Part shown: one piece after another, positions 1 through 8,641 of the stretch
How positions within the stretch are numbered: the first letter of the stretch is position 1
Layout of the letters: every line of letters begins with the position of its first letter
Origin: Streptococcus sp. WB01_FAA12
GTDB lineage: Bacteria; Bacillota; Bacilli; Lactobacillales; Streptococcaceae
DNA: 64,000 nt
Direction: 5' to 3'
NCBI RefSeq assembly: GCF_012843315.1
Contig: NZ_JABAEX010000001.1
Location: 62,001 to 126,000 of the forward strand
The notes under the pieces: generated by a model
What the model saw: only the letters and a program-made list of their open reading frames with translations
The model's database searches: none
Told to the model about the DNA's origin: nothing
Made by a program: the position numbers and the translations under genes

Positions 1-267
1 CATGCTTTGATAGCGGACCGTAAGATGTTGGACTACCTGACAGTTTATATTGGCGAAACCTTTCGCAAGCATCTGGGTGGTAAGTGGTTTATTGACCTTA
101 AAAATAAAAAGAACGCCTATTATTCTATGCCTGTATTGACCGATCCATCCTATAGAGGAGTGGTGTACAAAGCACCATTGACTTATGCAACGGCTTGCAT
201 CAGTAGAAAAGATGGTCAGTATATTAGCAGAATATTGAAAAATAACCTCGAAAATCAAGTAAAATAG
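1..267 (+). CDS. Partial hypothetical protein (3' end of gene)
   Basis: The reading frame is open to the left edge of the window, so only the C-terminal part (about 88 residues) is visible. A TTG at 7 is in frame, but nothing shows that it is the real start. The visible part is basic and mixed alpha/beta with no membrane segment, and ends in TAG at 265-267. I do not recognise the family. It lies 180 bp upstream of dnaG on the same strand, separated from it by inverted repeats and a good promoter, so it is probably a separate transcription unit. No function is proposed. Confidence 0.6.
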   Translation, partial: HALIADRKMLDYLTVYIGETFRKHLGGKWFIDLKNKKNAYYSMPVLTDPSYRGVVYKAPLTYATACISRKDGQYISRILKNNLENQVK

Positions 268-277
268 GATTGAATTT

Positions 278-370
278 ATTCTAATCTTTCACAACTATTA
301 GAATGATTGGCTCAGAAGATTCACTTTTACATGATAGCTGGAAATTTATGAAATAGTCTCATGTAAAGTG
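278..370. repeat. Two inverted repeats between the partial gene and dnaG
   Basis: The first is ATTCTAAT (278-285) paired with ATTAGAAT (297-304) around an 11-nt loop. The second is CACTTTTACATGA (322-334) paired with TCATGTAAAGTG (359-370), with one unpaired T and a 24-nt spacer. Neither is followed directly by a T-run, so they are not classical terminators. They may end the upstream transcript weakly, or form a structured RNA or protein-binding site upstream of the dnaG promoter. Confidence 0.5.
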
Positions 371-380
371 TATGAAATGG

Positions 381-409
381 TTTACTTTTTTTCAGAAATA
401 AGCTATACT
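381..409 (+). promoter_or_regulatory. Promoter of dnaG-rpoD operon
   Basis: TTTACT (-35, 381-386) and TATACT (-10, 404-409) are separated by 17 bp, a good match to the housekeeping sigma factor. The predicted transcription start is near 416, leaving a leader of about 32 nt before the dnaG start at 448. Confidence 0.7.
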
Positions 410-447
410 AGTTAACGTAAAACTATGATAAGATGGAGGTATTGTGT

Positions 448-2208
448 ATGGTTGACAAGCAAGTTATTGAAGAAATCAAAAACAATACCAACATTGTGGA
501 AGTCATAGGCGACGTGATTTCTTTACAAAAGGCTGGACGGAACTATTTAGGGCTCTGTCCTTTTCATGGTGAGAAGACCCCTTCTTTCAACGTTGTGGAA
601 GACAAGCAGTTTTATCACTGTTTCGGATGTGGTCGTTCAGGAGATGTTTTTAAGTTCATCGAAGAGTACCAAGGTGTGTCCTTTATGGAAGCTGTTCAGC
701 TCTTAGGGGAGCGCGTCGGTATTCAATTGTCCATGCCTGTCCAGTCTCGTCCTCAACAGGCCTCCCCTCATCAAGCTTTATATGATATGCATGAAGAAGC
801 TGCCCGTTTTTACCATGCAATTCTCATGACGACCAAGATGGGAGAAGAAGCAAGGGCTTATCTCTACAAACGTGGATTGACGGATGATGTTCTGAAGCAC
901 TTCCAGATTGGACTGGCTCCAGCAGAGAGAACCTATCTCTATCAACGTTTGGCTGACAAGTTCGAGGAAAAGGATTTATTGGATTCGGGCTTGTTTTATT
1001 TGTCAGATGACAATCAGTTCTTGGATACCTTTTTCGGACGTATTGTCTTTCCTTTGACCAATGACAAGGGGCAGGTTATTGCATTTTCAGGTCGTATCTG
1101 GCAAGAAACGGATAGTCAGACTGCTAAGTATAAAAATAGTCGTTCAACTGCAATTTTTAATAAGAGTTACGAATTGTATCATTTGGATAAGGCAAAAAAG
1201 GGAACAGGTAAGATCACAGAACTCTATCTGATGGAAGGCTTCATGGATGTTATCGCGGCCTACCGTGCTGGTATAGAAAATGCTGTGGCTTCCATGGGAA
1301 CAGCTCTGAGCAAGGAACATGTTGACCACCTCAAACGCTTTACCAAAAAAATTGTTCTCAGCTATGATGGCGACAAGGCAGGGCAGGCAGCAACAGCCAA
1401 GGCTTTAGAGGAGTTAAAAGATCTCTCAGTGGAAGTTGTCCGAGTACCTGATGCCATGGACCCAGATGAGTATTTGCAAAAGAATTCTGCTGAAGACCTG
1501 GCTTACCTTCTAACCAAGACACGAATCAGTCCCATAGAGTTCTATATTCACCAGCTCAAGCCTGAAAATAGTGATAACTTACAGGCGCAAATTGAGTTCA
1601 TTGAAAAGATTGCGCCCTTAATCGCCAAAGAAAAGTCGATCACTGCGCAGAATTCTTACATTCACATTCTGGCGGATAACCTACCTTCCTTTGATTACCA
1701 GCAGGTAGAACAGATTGTAAATGAAAGTCGGATTGTTCAGAGACAGGAGAGAGTCAAAGAGGAGAAAACTCCAGCAGCGATTAGTTTACCTGTAACGCGA
1801 CAACTGACAGCAGTCATGAGAGCAGAGGCTCATCTCCTTTATAGGATGGCTGAAAATCCAGTTGTTCTAAATGACTACCGATTGAGAGAAGATTTTTTCT
1901 TCGATACCCCAGAATTTCAGATTCTTTACGAATTATTAAGTGTAGAGGGACAAATCGGATCAGAGGAGCTTTCTCATCAGACTCCTGAGGTTGAAAATGC
2001 CTGGTACCACGTGCTTAGTCTGGATTTGCCAGCTGAGATGTCGCCTCAAGAGTTAGTGGAAGTCGAAGAGACTCGAAACCGTGCCCTCCTCGGCAAGGAT
2101 AACTTAAGAATTAAAAAGAAAGTGCAGGAAGCTAGTCATGTAGGAGATACAGACACAGCCTTGGAAGAATTGCAACGATTGATTTCCCAAAAGAGAAGAA
2201 TGGAGTAA
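448..2208 (+). CDS. dnaG: DNA primase DnaG
   Basis: DnaG makes the RNA primers for leading- and lagging-strand synthesis at the replication fork. The protein has 586 residues, the usual length in this genus. The N-terminal CHC2 zinc finger is visible as C37, H40, C58 and C61 in [12 protein letters not shown] and FYHCFGCG. The TOPRIM catalytic core follows, with [10 protein letters not shown] and [10 protein letters not shown], and then a helicase-binding C-terminal domain. I chose the ATG at 448 because GGAGG at 435-439 sits 8 nt upstream; the ATG at 433 overlaps that ribosome binding site. It is the first gene of a macromolecular-synthesis operon and is followed after 2 bp by rpoD. Confidence 0.97.
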   Translation: MVDKQVIEEIKNNTNIVEVIGDVISLQKAGRNYLGLCPFHGEKTPSFNVVEDKQFYHCFGCGRSGDVFKFIEEYQGVSFMEAVQLLGERVGIQLSMPVQSRPQQASPHQALYDMHEEAARFYHAILMTTKMGEEARAYLYKRGLTDDVLKHFQIGLAPAERTYLYQRLADKFEEKDLLDSGLFYLSDDNQFLDTFFGRIVFPLTNDKGQVIAFSGRIWQETDSQTAKYKNSRSTAIFNKSYELYHLDKAKKGTGKITELYLMEGFMDVIAAYRAGIENAVASMGTALSKEHVDHLKRFTKKIVLSYDGDKAGQAATAKALEELKDLSVEVVRVPDAMDPDEYLQKNSAEDLAYLLTKTRISPIEFYIHQLKPENSDNLQAQIEFIEKIAPLIAKEKSITAQNSYIHILADNLPSFDYQQVEQIVNESRIVQRQERVKEEKTPAAISLPVTRQLTAVMRAEAHLLYRMAENPVVLNDYRLREDFFFDTPEFQILYELLSVEGQIGSEELSHQTPEVENAWYHVLSLDLPAEMSPQELVEVEETRNRALLGKDNLRIKKKVQEASHVGDTDTALEELQRLISQKRRME

Positions 2209-2210
2209 TA

Positions 2211-3320
2211 ATGGCAACAAAACAAAAAGAAGTAACGACATTTGATGTGCAAGTAGCAGACTTTATCCGTAACCACAAAAAAACAGGAACAGCAACAGAT
2301 GATGAAATCAATTCAAGTCTGGTTATTCCTTTTACCCTAGATGCAGACGGCATTGAAGACCTTTTGCAACGGATTCAGGATGCTGGCATTTCTATTACGG
2401 ATAACGAAGGGAATCCAAGTGCACGTGTCCTTAGTACAGAAGAAGAGCCGGAACTCAGTGATGAGGATTTGATTGGCTCAACCTCTGCCAAGGTTAATGA
2501 CCCAGTCCGTATGTATTTGAAGGAAATCGGGGTAGTTCCTCTCTTGACCAATGAAGAGGAAAAAGAATTGGCCCTAGCAGTTGAAGCTGGTGATATCGAA
2601 GCCAAACAACGTCTTGCGGAAGCCAACCTTCGTTTGGTAGTTTCGATTGCTAAGCGCTACGTAGGGCGTGGTATGCAGTTTCTTGACTTGATCCAAGAAG
2701 GAAACATGGGCTTGATGAAGGCCGTGGACAAGTTTGACTATTCAAAAGGATTCAAGTTTTCTACTTACGCAACTTGGTGGATTCGTCAGGCGATCACTCG
2801 TGCCATCGCTGATCAGGCTCGTACCATTCGTATTCCTGTTCACATGGTTGAAACCATTAACAAGCTTGTCCGTGAACAGCGAAATCTCCTTCAAGAATTG
2901 GGTCAAGATCCAACTCCTGAACAAATCGCTGAGCGTATGGATATGACACCTGATAAGGTGCGTGAAATCCTAAAAATCGCCCAAGAGCCAGTATCACTTG
3001 AAACACCGATTGGTGAAGAGGATGATAGCCATCTTGGGGACTTTATCGAAGACGAAGTGATTGAAAATCCAGTAGACTACACAACTCGTATCGTCTTGCG
3101 TGAGCAGTTGGATGAAGTCTTGGATACTCTCACAGACCGTGAAGAAAACGTCTTGCGCTTGCGCTTCGGGCTAGATGATGGGAAAATGCGCACTCTTGAA
3201 GATGTTGGTAAAGTCTTTAACGTGACTCGTGAACGTATCCGTCAGATTGAGGCCAAGGCTTTGAGAAAATTGCGTCAACCAAGTCGCAGTAAACCCCTTC
3301 GTGATTTTATTGAAGATTAG
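2211..3320 (+). CDS. rpoD: Primary RNA polymerase sigma factor RpoD (SigA)
   Basis: This is the housekeeping sigma-70 factor that directs RNA polymerase to -10/-35 promoters. It has 369 residues, the streptococcal length. Region 2 is seen in [17 protein letters not shown] and [16 protein letters not shown], which contains the -10 recognition and melting residues. Region 4.2 is the C-terminal helix-turn-helix with [18 protein letters not shown]. The start codon lies 2 bp after the dnaG stop and GGAG is inside the end of dnaG, so the two are translationally coupled. Its substrates in this window are the extended -10 promoters listed separately. Confidence 0.98.
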   Translation: MATKQKEVTTFDVQVADFIRNHKKTGTATDDEINSSLVIPFTLDADGIEDLLQRIQDAGISITDNEGNPSARVLSTEEEPELSDEDLIGSTSAKVNDPVRMYLKEIGVVPLLTNEEEKELALAVEAGDIEAKQRLAEANLRLVVSIAKRYVGRGMQFLDLIQEGNMGLMKAVDKFDYSKGFKFSTYATWWIRQAITRAIADQARTIRIPVHMVETINKLVREQRNLLQELGQDPTPEQIAERMDMTPDKVREILKIAQEPVSLETPIGEEDDSHLGDFIEDEVIENPVDYTTRIVLREQLDEVLDTLTDREENVLRLRFGLDDGKMRTLEDVGKVFNVTRERIRQIEAKALRKLRQPSRSKPLRDFIED

Positions 3321-3333
3321 AGTGAGGATGAAC

Positions 3334-3663
3334 ATGGCTTATACAGAAGAGCAAATTGAAACGATCAAAACCCGCATTTTAAATGCCTTGGAAGAGGTCA
3401 TCGACCCTGAGTTGGGAATTGATATTGTCAACTTAGGTTTGATTTATGAAATTCGTTTTGATGGTGAAACTGGTCACACTGAAATTGATATGACCTTGAC
3501 AACTATGGGCTGCCCACTGGCTGACCTTTTGACAGACCAGATACATGATGCGATGACAGATGTGCCTGAAGTAACCAATACCGAAGTTAAATTGGTCTGG
3601 TATCCAGCTTGGACGGTTGAAAAAATGAGCCGATACGCACGTATCGCCCTAGGAATTAAATAA
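3334..3663 (+). CDS. DUF59 / MIP18-family metal-sulfur cluster protein (SufT-like)
   Basis: The protein has 109 residues and is a single DUF59 (FeS assembly P) domain. The family helps assemble or transfer Fe-S clusters, for example SufT and PaaD. The signature PELGIDIVNLGLIYEI is present, as is TTMGCPLADLL with the conserved cysteine. I start at ATG 3334 because GTGAGG lies 6 nt upstream; two ATGs at 3328 and 3334 are in frame, and the longer frame from 3301 runs back into rpoD. It begins 13 bp after rpoD and is probably the last gene of that operon. The exact client protein cannot be told from sequence. Confidence 0.85.
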   Translation: MAYTEEQIETIKTRILNALEEVIDPELGIDIVNLGLIYEIRFDGETGHTEIDMTLTTMGCPLADLLTDQIHDAMTDVPEVTNTEVKLVWYPAWTVEKMSRYARIALGIK

Positions 3664-3758
3664 ACAGTAGAAAAATATGAGAGACGATTGGAAAATAGGG
3701 TAAATTCCTCTTTTTCCTCTGGTCTCTTCTTTCTTTTGCTGATTTTCTGGAAATAAAA

Positions 3759-3767
3759 TGGTATAAT
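3759..3767 (+). promoter_or_regulatory. Extended -10 promoter of cpoA operon
   Basis: TGG-TATAAT: the hexamer is at 3762-3767 and the TG motif at 3759-3760. No good -35 is seen at normal spacing. The expected start site, about 7 nt beyond the hexamer, is 3774, immediately before the ATG at 3775. Confidence 0.65.
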
Positions 3768-3774
3768 GAATGGT

Positions 3775-4818
3775 ATGGAAAATGAAAAATTGCGTATTAA
3801 TATGCTAAGTTCAAGTGAAAAAGTGGCTGGTCAGGGAGTATCAGGAGCCTACCGTGAGTTGGTACGTCTCCTACATCGTGATGCCCAAGATCAGTTAATT
3901 GTTACGGAGAATCTTCCTGTTGAGGCAGATGTAACTCACTTTCATACCATTGATTTCCCTTATTATTTATCTACATTCCAAAAGAAGCGATCTGGGAGAA
4001 AGATTGGCTATGTGCATTTTTTGCCTGATACGCTTGAGGGGAGTTTGAAAATTCCATTTTTCTTAAAGGGAATTATCAAACGCTATGTTTTTTCATTTTA
4101 CAACCGAATGGAACACTTGGTGGTGGTCAATCCCATGTTTATCGAGGATTTGGTGGCAGCTGGTATTCCACGTGAAAAAGTAACCTATATTCCAAACTTT
4201 GTAAATAAGGAAAAATGGCATCCACTGCCAGCTGACCAAGTAGCAAAACTTCGTCAGGAAATGGATTTAGCTGAAGATCAGTTCATCGTAGTCGGTGCAG
4301 GTCAGGTTCAGAAACGTAAAGGAATTGATGACTTTATCCGCCTTGCGGAGGAATTGCCAGAAATTACCTTTATCTGGGCAGGTGGTTTTTCATTTGGTGG
4401 GATGACAGATGGTTATGAACGCTATAAAAAAATCATGGACAATCCACCTAAAAATCTAATTTTTCCAGGTATTGTTCCTCCAGAGCGAATGCGAGAGCTC
4501 TATGCTTTAGCGGATCTCTTCTTGCTACCAAGTTACAATGAATTATTCCCTATGACCATCTTAGAGGCAGCAAGTTGTGAAGCGCCGATTATGCTAAGGG
4601 ATTTAGATCTATACAAGGTCATTCTCGAAGGAAATTATCGTGCTACAAGTGATGTTTCAGAGATGAGAGAAGCCATTCTCGAATACAAAGATCATCCTGA
4701 AAAGTTGAAAGACTTGAAAGAAAAAGCTCGCGAGATCTCCAAAGAGTACTCTGAGGAGCATTTGTTGGAAATCTGGTTAAAATTTTATCGAGAACAGGCT
4801 GCTTTGGGCAAAAAGTGA
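3775..4818 (+). CDS. cpoA: CpoA, galactosyl-glucosyl-diacylglycerol synthase
   Basis: This GT4 glycosyltransferase adds the second sugar to monoglucosyl-diacylglycerol, forming the bilayer glycolipid of the membrane. In pneumococcus it was found through altered piperacillin susceptibility. The sequence is a near match to pneumococcal CpoA as I remember it. The GT-B C-terminal half shows VGAGQVQKRKGIDDFIRLAEE and the E-x7-E motif in NELFPMTILEAAS. The ATG at 3766 overlaps the -10 box, so it cannot be used. ATG 3775 lies 7 nt after TATAAT, and TTG 3790 is an alternative. Neither has a clear Shine-Dalgarno, so translation may be leaderless. The partner enzyme gene follows after 8 bp. Confidence 0.9.
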   Translation: MENEKLRINMLSSSEKVAGQGVSGAYRELVRLLHRDAQDQLIVTENLPVEADVTHFHTIDFPYYLSTFQKKRSGRKIGYVHFLPDTLEGSLKIPFFLKGIIKRYVFSFYNRMEHLVVVNPMFIEDLVAAGIPREKVTYIPNFVNKEKWHPLPADQVAKLRQEMDLAEDQFIVVGAGQVQKRKGIDDFIRLAEELPEITFIWAGGFSFGGMTDGYERYKKIMDNPPKNLIFPGIVPPERMRELYALADLFLLPSYNELFPMTILEAASCEAPIMLRDLDLYKVILEGNYRATSDVSEMREAILEYKDHPEKLKDLKEKAREISKEYSEEHLLEIWLKFYREQAALGKK

Positions 4819-4826
4819 GGTAATTT

Positions 4827-6143
4827 ATGCGAATTGGTTTATTTACTGACACCTATTTCCCTCAGGTTTCTGGGGTTGCGACTAGTATTCGAACCTTAAA
4901 GACAGAGCTTGAAAAGCAGGGACATGCAGTTTTTATTTTTACAACCACCGATAAAGACGTGAACCGATACGAGGATTGGCAAATTATCCGAATTCCGAGT
5001 GTTCCCTTCTTTGCATTTAAGGATCGACGTTTTGCTTATCGTGGCTTTACAAAAGCGCTTGAAATTGCTAAACAGTATCAGCTAGATATCATTCATACGC
5101 AAACAGAGTTTTCACTAGGTTTGTTAGGGATTTGGATTGCAAGAGAATTGAAAATTCCTGTTATCCATACCTATCATACCCAGTACGAAGATTACGTGCA
5201 TTATATTGCTAAGGGTATGCTAATTCGGCCAAGTATGGTAAAATATCTGGTACGGGGCTTCCTTCACGATGTTGATGGAGTGATTTGTCCTAGTGAGATT
5301 GTGCAAGACCTTCTATCTAAGTACAAAGTCAAGGTTGAAAAGCGTGTTATCCCGACTGGTATTGAGTTAGCTAAATTTGAACGCCCTGAGATCAAAGAGG
5401 AAAACTTACAAGAACTTCGTTTGAAGTTAGGCATTCAGGAAGGCGAGAAAATATTACTGAGTCTTTCTCGTATCTCCTATGAGAAGAATATCCAAGCAGT
5501 CATAGCCGCCTTTGCACAGGTTTTGAAAGAAGAAGACAAGGTGAAGCTGGTTGTTGCTGGTGACGGTCCTTATCTGGACAGTCTGAAAGAGCAAGCAGTG
5601 AAATTAAACCTGCAAAAACATGTGATTTTTACTGGTATGATCGCCCCAAGTGAGACAGCCTTATACTATAAGGCTGCAGATTTCTTCATCTCTGCCTCTA
5701 CTAGTGAAACCCAAGGATTAACTTATCTAGAGAGTTTAGCCAGTGGAACGCCTGTCATTGCTCATGGCAATCCTTATCTGGATAATCTGATCAGTGACAA
5801 AATGTTTGGAACTCTCTACTATGGAGAGCATGATCTTGCTGGTGCAATCTTGGAGGCCTTGATCGCCACTCCAGATATGGATGAACAGAAGTTGGCTGAC
5901 AAGTTGTATGAGATTTCGGCTGAGAATTTTGGGAAACGAGTTCATGAGTTTTATCTCGATGCGATGATTTCAAATAAATTTGAGCAGGAACTACGTGGCG
6001 ACGAACCCATGACACAGCGATTCTTAAAAACTATTTTGTACCTACCTCAGCAGGCTGTTTCAGCTCCAGTTAAAGAGTCCAAACGAATATTAAAGGCTTC
6101 TAAAAAGCAATTGTCTAGCATCCGGGATTACTGGAGAGATTAG
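4827..6143 (+). CDS. GT4 glycosyltransferase, 1,2-diacylglycerol 3-glucosyltransferase type
   Basis: The protein has 438 residues and is a GT-B fold enzyme that most likely makes monoglucosyl-diacylglycerol, the substrate of CpoA; the pneumococcal counterpart next to cpoA has that activity. The N-terminal acceptor domain begins MRIGLFTDTYFPQVSGVATS. The nucleotide-sugar domain has LSLSRISYEKNIQAVI and VVAGDGPYLDSL, and the E-x7-E region is STSETQGLTYLESLASGTP. The C-terminal 60 residues are basic and amphipathic, consistent with peripheral membrane attachment. It starts 8 bp after cpoA, preceded by GTGAGG, in one operon. Confidence 0.9.
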   Translation: MRIGLFTDTYFPQVSGVATSIRTLKTELEKQGHAVFIFTTTDKDVNRYEDWQIIRIPSVPFFAFKDRRFAYRGFTKALEIAKQYQLDIIHTQTEFSLGLLGIWIARELKIPVIHTYHTQYEDYVHYIAKGMLIRPSMVKYLVRGFLHDVDGVICPSEIVQDLLSKYKVKVEKRVIPTGIELAKFERPEIKEENLQELRLKLGIQEGEKILLSLSRISYEKNIQAVIAAFAQVLKEEDKVKLVVAGDGPYLDSLKEQAVKLNLQKHVIFTGMIAPSETALYYKAADFFISASTSETQGLTYLESLASGTPVIAHGNPYLDNLISDKMFGTLYYGEHDLAGAILEALIATPDMDEQKLADKLYEISAENFGKRVHEFYLDAMISNKFEQELRGDEPMTQRFLKTILYLPQQAVSAPVKESKRILKASKKQLSSIRDYWRD

Positions 6144-6165
6144 TAAAAATATAGGAGAATAAAAT

Positions 6166-6357
6166 ATGGCAAAAAAATTTATGAGAAGTGGTAGAGATCA
6201 AAAAATTGGAGGCGTTTGCGCAGGTGTAGCCCACTATTTTGATATTGACCCTACCATTGTCCGTGTGATTTGGGGCGTTCTTGCCTTTTGTTATGGGGCA
6301 GGGGTACTTGCTTACTTGATTTTATGGGTAATTGCACCTGTTTCTAGCGAATATTAA
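6166..6357 (+). CDS. PspC-domain small membrane protein
   Basis: The protein has 63 residues and is a single PspC domain, related to the PspC phage-shock component of proteobacteria (not the pneumococcal choline-binding protein of the same name). It opens with a basic stretch and RDQKIGGVCAGVAHYFDIDP, followed by a hydrophobic helix (about residues 32-57) that should cross the membrane. AGGAG lies upstream of the ATG. It follows the glycolipid synthase genes by 22 bp and probably belongs to that membrane-lipid operon, which suggests a link to envelope stress; this is an inference. Confidence 0.85.
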   Translation: MAKKFMRSGRDQKIGGVCAGVAHYFDIDPTIVRVIWGVLAFCYGAGVLAYLILWVIAPVSSEY

Positions 6358-6400
6358 AAGAGAATCAGAATAGAACAAAGAGAAATAAAAAGGAGTCCAG

Positions 6401-6535
6401 ATGGCTTTTGGAGATAATGGAAAACGTAAAAAAACAATGTTTGAAAAAGTAACGCTTTTTGTCGTGCTAATTATGTTGTTTGTAACCCTTGCTGGTATCT
6501 TTGCGACAGCGCTTGGAGCTTTTAGCAGATTCTAA
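6401..6535 (+). CDS. DUF4044-type small single-pass membrane protein
   Basis: The protein is 44 residues and begins MAFGDNGKRKKTMFEKVTLF. A basic N-terminus is followed by a hydrophobic segment of about 24 residues and ends in FSRF, as in the DUF4044 family common in streptococci. AGGAG lies 6-10 nt before the ATG at 6401. It is 43 bp after the PspC-domain gene and just before a terminator at 6567, so it looks like the last gene of the cpoA operon. No function is known to me. Confidence 0.8.
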   Translation: MAFGDNGKRKKTMFEKVTLFVVLIMLFVTLAGIFATALGAFSRF

Positions 6536-6566
6536 GCAAGTTGCTAAGATAGGAACAATAACTAAT

Positions 6567-6590
6567 GACTGGATTTTCCAGTCCTTTTTA
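6567..6590 (+). terminator. Intrinsic terminator of cpoA operon
   Basis: GACTGGA (6567-6573) pairs with TCCAGTC (6577-6583) around a 3-nt loop and is followed by CTTTTT. It separates the glycolipid operon from obg. Confidence 0.8.
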
Positions 6591-6605
6591 AAGTGAGAAG
6601 AAAAT

Positions 6606-7916
6606 ATGAGTATGTTTTTAGATACAGCTAAGATCAAAGTCAAGGCTGGTAATGGTGGCGATGGCATGGTCGCCTTTCGCCGTGAAAAGTATGTCCCGAA
6701 TGGCGGTCCTTGGGGTGGTGATGGTGGACGTGGAGGTAACGTCGTTTTCGTTGTGGACGAAGGCTTGCGTACCTTGATGGATTTCCGCTATAACCGTCAT
6801 TTCAAGGCCGAATCTGGTGAAAAAGGGATGACCAAAGGAATGCATGGACGTGGTGCAGAAGATCTTCGTGTTCGCGTACCACAAGGAACGACTGTACGTG
6901 ATGCAGAAACAGGTAAAGTCATTACAGACTTGATTGAACATGGTCAAGAATTTATCGTGGCTCATGGTGGTCGAGGTGGTCGAGGAAACATCCGTTTTGC
7001 GACACCAAAAAATCCTGCACCTGAGATTTCTGAGAATGGGGAGCCAGGTCAAGAACGTGAGTTGCAACTAGAATTAAAAATCTTGGCGGATGTCGGCTTG
7101 GTCGGTTTCCCATCTGTTGGAAAGTCAACTTTGCTTAGTGTCATCACTTCAGCCAAACCTAAAATCGGTGCTTATCATTTTACAACGATTGTGCCAAATC
7201 TAGGTATGGTTCGTACGCAGTCAGGTGAATCTTTTGCAGTAGCGGATCTTCCCGGTTTGATTGAGGGAGCTAGCCAGGGTGTCGGCTTGGGGACTCAGTT
7301 CCTTCGTCATATTGAACGCACTCGAGTCATTCTTCATATCGTCGATATGTCGGCGAGCGAAGGTCGTGATCCTTACGAAGATTACCTTGCTATCAATAAA
7401 GAGTTGGAATCATACAACCTTCGTCTCATGGAGCGTCCTCAGATCATCGTAGCCAACAAGATGGACATGCCTGAGAGTCAGGAAAATCTTAAAACTTTCA
7501 AGGAAAAATTAGCTGCAAACTACGACGAGTTCGAGGAACTTCCAGCTATCTTCCCTATTTCTGGATTGACTAAGCAAGGTTTGGCTACTCTTTTGGATGC
7601 GACAGCTGAATTGTTGGATAAGACTCCAGAGTTCTTGCTCTATGACGAATCTGATATGGAAGAAGAAGCTTACTATGGCTTTGATGAGGAAGAAAAAGCC
7701 TTTGAAATTAGCCGCGATGATGATGCTACATGGGTACTTTCTGGTGAAAAACTCATGAAACTCTTTAACATGACCAACTTTGATCGTGATGAGTCTGTCA
7801 TGAAGTTTGCTCGTCAGTTACGTGGTATGGGTGTTGACGAAGCCCTTCGTGCGCGTGGAGCCAAGGATGGAGACTTGGTACGAATCGGTAAATTTGAGTT
7901 TGAATTTGTAGACTAG
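6606..7916 (+). CDS. obg: Obg GTPase (ribosome assembly / stress)
   Basis: Obg is an essential GTPase that works in 50S ribosome maturation and the stringent response. It has 436 residues. The N-terminal glycine-rich Obg fold spans about 1-158 (for example [18 protein letters not shown]). The G domain has the P-loop [11 protein letters not shown], the switch [12 protein letters not shown] and NKMD, and the C-terminal OCT domain is present. The ATG at 6606 is preceded by GTGAGAAG. It starts only 16 bp after the upstream terminator, so its promoter must lie in or before that hairpin, or some read-through occurs. The gene after it is a 57-residue protein 9 bp downstream. Confidence 0.97.
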   Translation: MSMFLDTAKIKVKAGNGGDGMVAFRREKYVPNGGPWGGDGGRGGNVVFVVDEGLRTLMDFRYNRHFKAESGEKGMTKGMHGRGAEDLRVRVPQGTTVRDAETGKVITDLIEHGQEFIVAHGGRGGRGNIRFATPKNPAPEISENGEPGQERELQLELKILADVGLVGFPSVGKSTLLSVITSAKPKIGAYHFTTIVPNLGMVRTQSGESFAVADLPGLIEGASQGVGLGTQFLRHIERTRVILHIVDMSASEGRDPYEDYLAINKELESYNLRLMERPQIIVANKMDMPESQENLKTFKEKLAANYDEFEELPAIFPISGLTKQGLATLLDATAELLDKTPEFLLYDESDMEEEAYYGFDEEEKAFEISRDDDATWVLSGEKLMKLFNMTNFDRDESVMKFARQLRGMGVDEALRARGAKDGDLVRIGKFEFEFVD

Positions 7917-7925
7917 GAGATTGAT

Positions 7926-8099
7926 ATGGGAGATAAACCGATATCATTCCGAGATGCAGATGGAAATTTTGTTTCTGCAGCAGATGTATGGAATGAAAAG
8001 AAACTAGAAGAATTGTTTAATCGTCTCAATCCCAAACGTGCTCTTAGATTAGCACGAGAAAAAAAAGGCAATGAGAAGGCTGATAAAGAAGAAAAATAG
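7926..8099 (+). CDS. Small conserved hypothetical protein (57 aa) after obg
   Basis: An ATG at 7926 with AGGAGATT upstream gives a 57-residue protein ending in TAG at 8097-8099. It is soluble, begins MGDKPISFRDADGNFVSAAD, and becomes strongly basic and charged, ending KKGNEKADKEEK. A similar gene follows obg in pneumococcus, to my recollection, which supports it being real. It is in an operon with obg, with a 9-bp gap. The function is unknown; the highly charged tail might suggest RNA or ribosome contact, but that is only a guess. Confidence 0.75.
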   Translation: MGDKPISFRDADGNFVSAADVWNEKKLEELFNRLNPKRALRLAREKKGNEKADKEEK

Positions 8100-8123
8100 C
8101 CTATCGACATTGATAAAACAGAA

Positions 8124-8154
8124 CCCCGTGATTGTATTCATCACGGGGAATTTT
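8124..8154. terminator. Bidirectional terminator between obg operon and argR-type gene
   Basis: CCCCGTGAT (8124-8132) pairs perfectly with ATCACGGGG (8140-8148) around a 7-nt loop and is followed by AATTTTTT on the plus strand. The minus-strand side is also T-rich, so it can serve both converging transcripts. Confidence 0.85.
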
Positions 8155-8625
8155 TTAGTCATTGAAGAAAAATGGTGGCGCAAATTTTTTAAGAATTTCA
8201 AAGCAAGTCTGTGCTTCTTCAGCATTTTCACAGATAAGAAGGCAGACATCATCACCACATACGGTGGCAATGATTTGTTTAAAATTGAGAGCATCAAGAA
8301 CAGCTCCAAACGATTGGGCAAGGCCTGGCAAGGTTTTGAGGACAACCTGATGCTGGACAGGACGTAGCATGACTAAGCCATCTTCCATATAGTTTTCCAA
8401 GCGTTTTTCCCATTTGGAGATGGAACCAGTATTTAAAACATAGTAAGAATGATCTGCTTCGCGAACCTTTGAAAGGTTCATAGTCTTGATATCGCGTGAG
8501 AGAGTAGCCTGTGTGACTTGGATGTCGTTTTCAGCTAGTAAAGCTTGCAACTCTGCCTGTGTATGAATCTTATTTTTAGCTACAAGTGCACGGATGAGTT
8601 GGTGTCTATGTTCAGATTTATTCAT
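8155..8625 (-). CDS. ArgR/AhrC-family transcriptional regulator
   Basis: The protein has 156 residues, typical for the hexameric arginine repressor family. The N-terminal winged helix contains TQAELQALLAENDIQVTQAT and the recognition motif LSRDI. The C-terminal oligomerisation and arginine-binding domain has VCGDDVCLLICENAEEA, keeping the GDD motif. Mitis-group streptococci have several paralogues, so I do not give it a specific symbol. It lies 16 bp after pepX on the same strand and is likely co-transcribed with that peptidase. Linkage of an arginine sensor to peptide use would make metabolic sense, but targets cannot be read here. Confidence 0.9.
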   Translation of the reverse strand: MNKSEHRHQLIRALVAKNKIHTQAELQALLAENDIQVTQATLSRDIKTMNLSKVREADHSYYVLNTGSISKWEKRLENYMEDGLVMLRPVQHQVVLKTLPGLAQSFGAVLDALNFKQIIATVCGDDVCLLICENAEEAQTCFEILKKFAPPFFFND

Positions 8626-8641
8626 ATGAGGCTGACTCCTT

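Noticed and set aside
6618..7067. 149-codon minus-strand frame opposite obg
   Set aside because: It is fully antisense to the conserved Obg fold, has no ribosome binding site and no family resemblance.
8071..8367. 98-codon plus-strand frame crossing the terminator and the argR-type gene
   Set aside because: It runs through a strong bidirectional terminator and is antisense to a conserved regulator.
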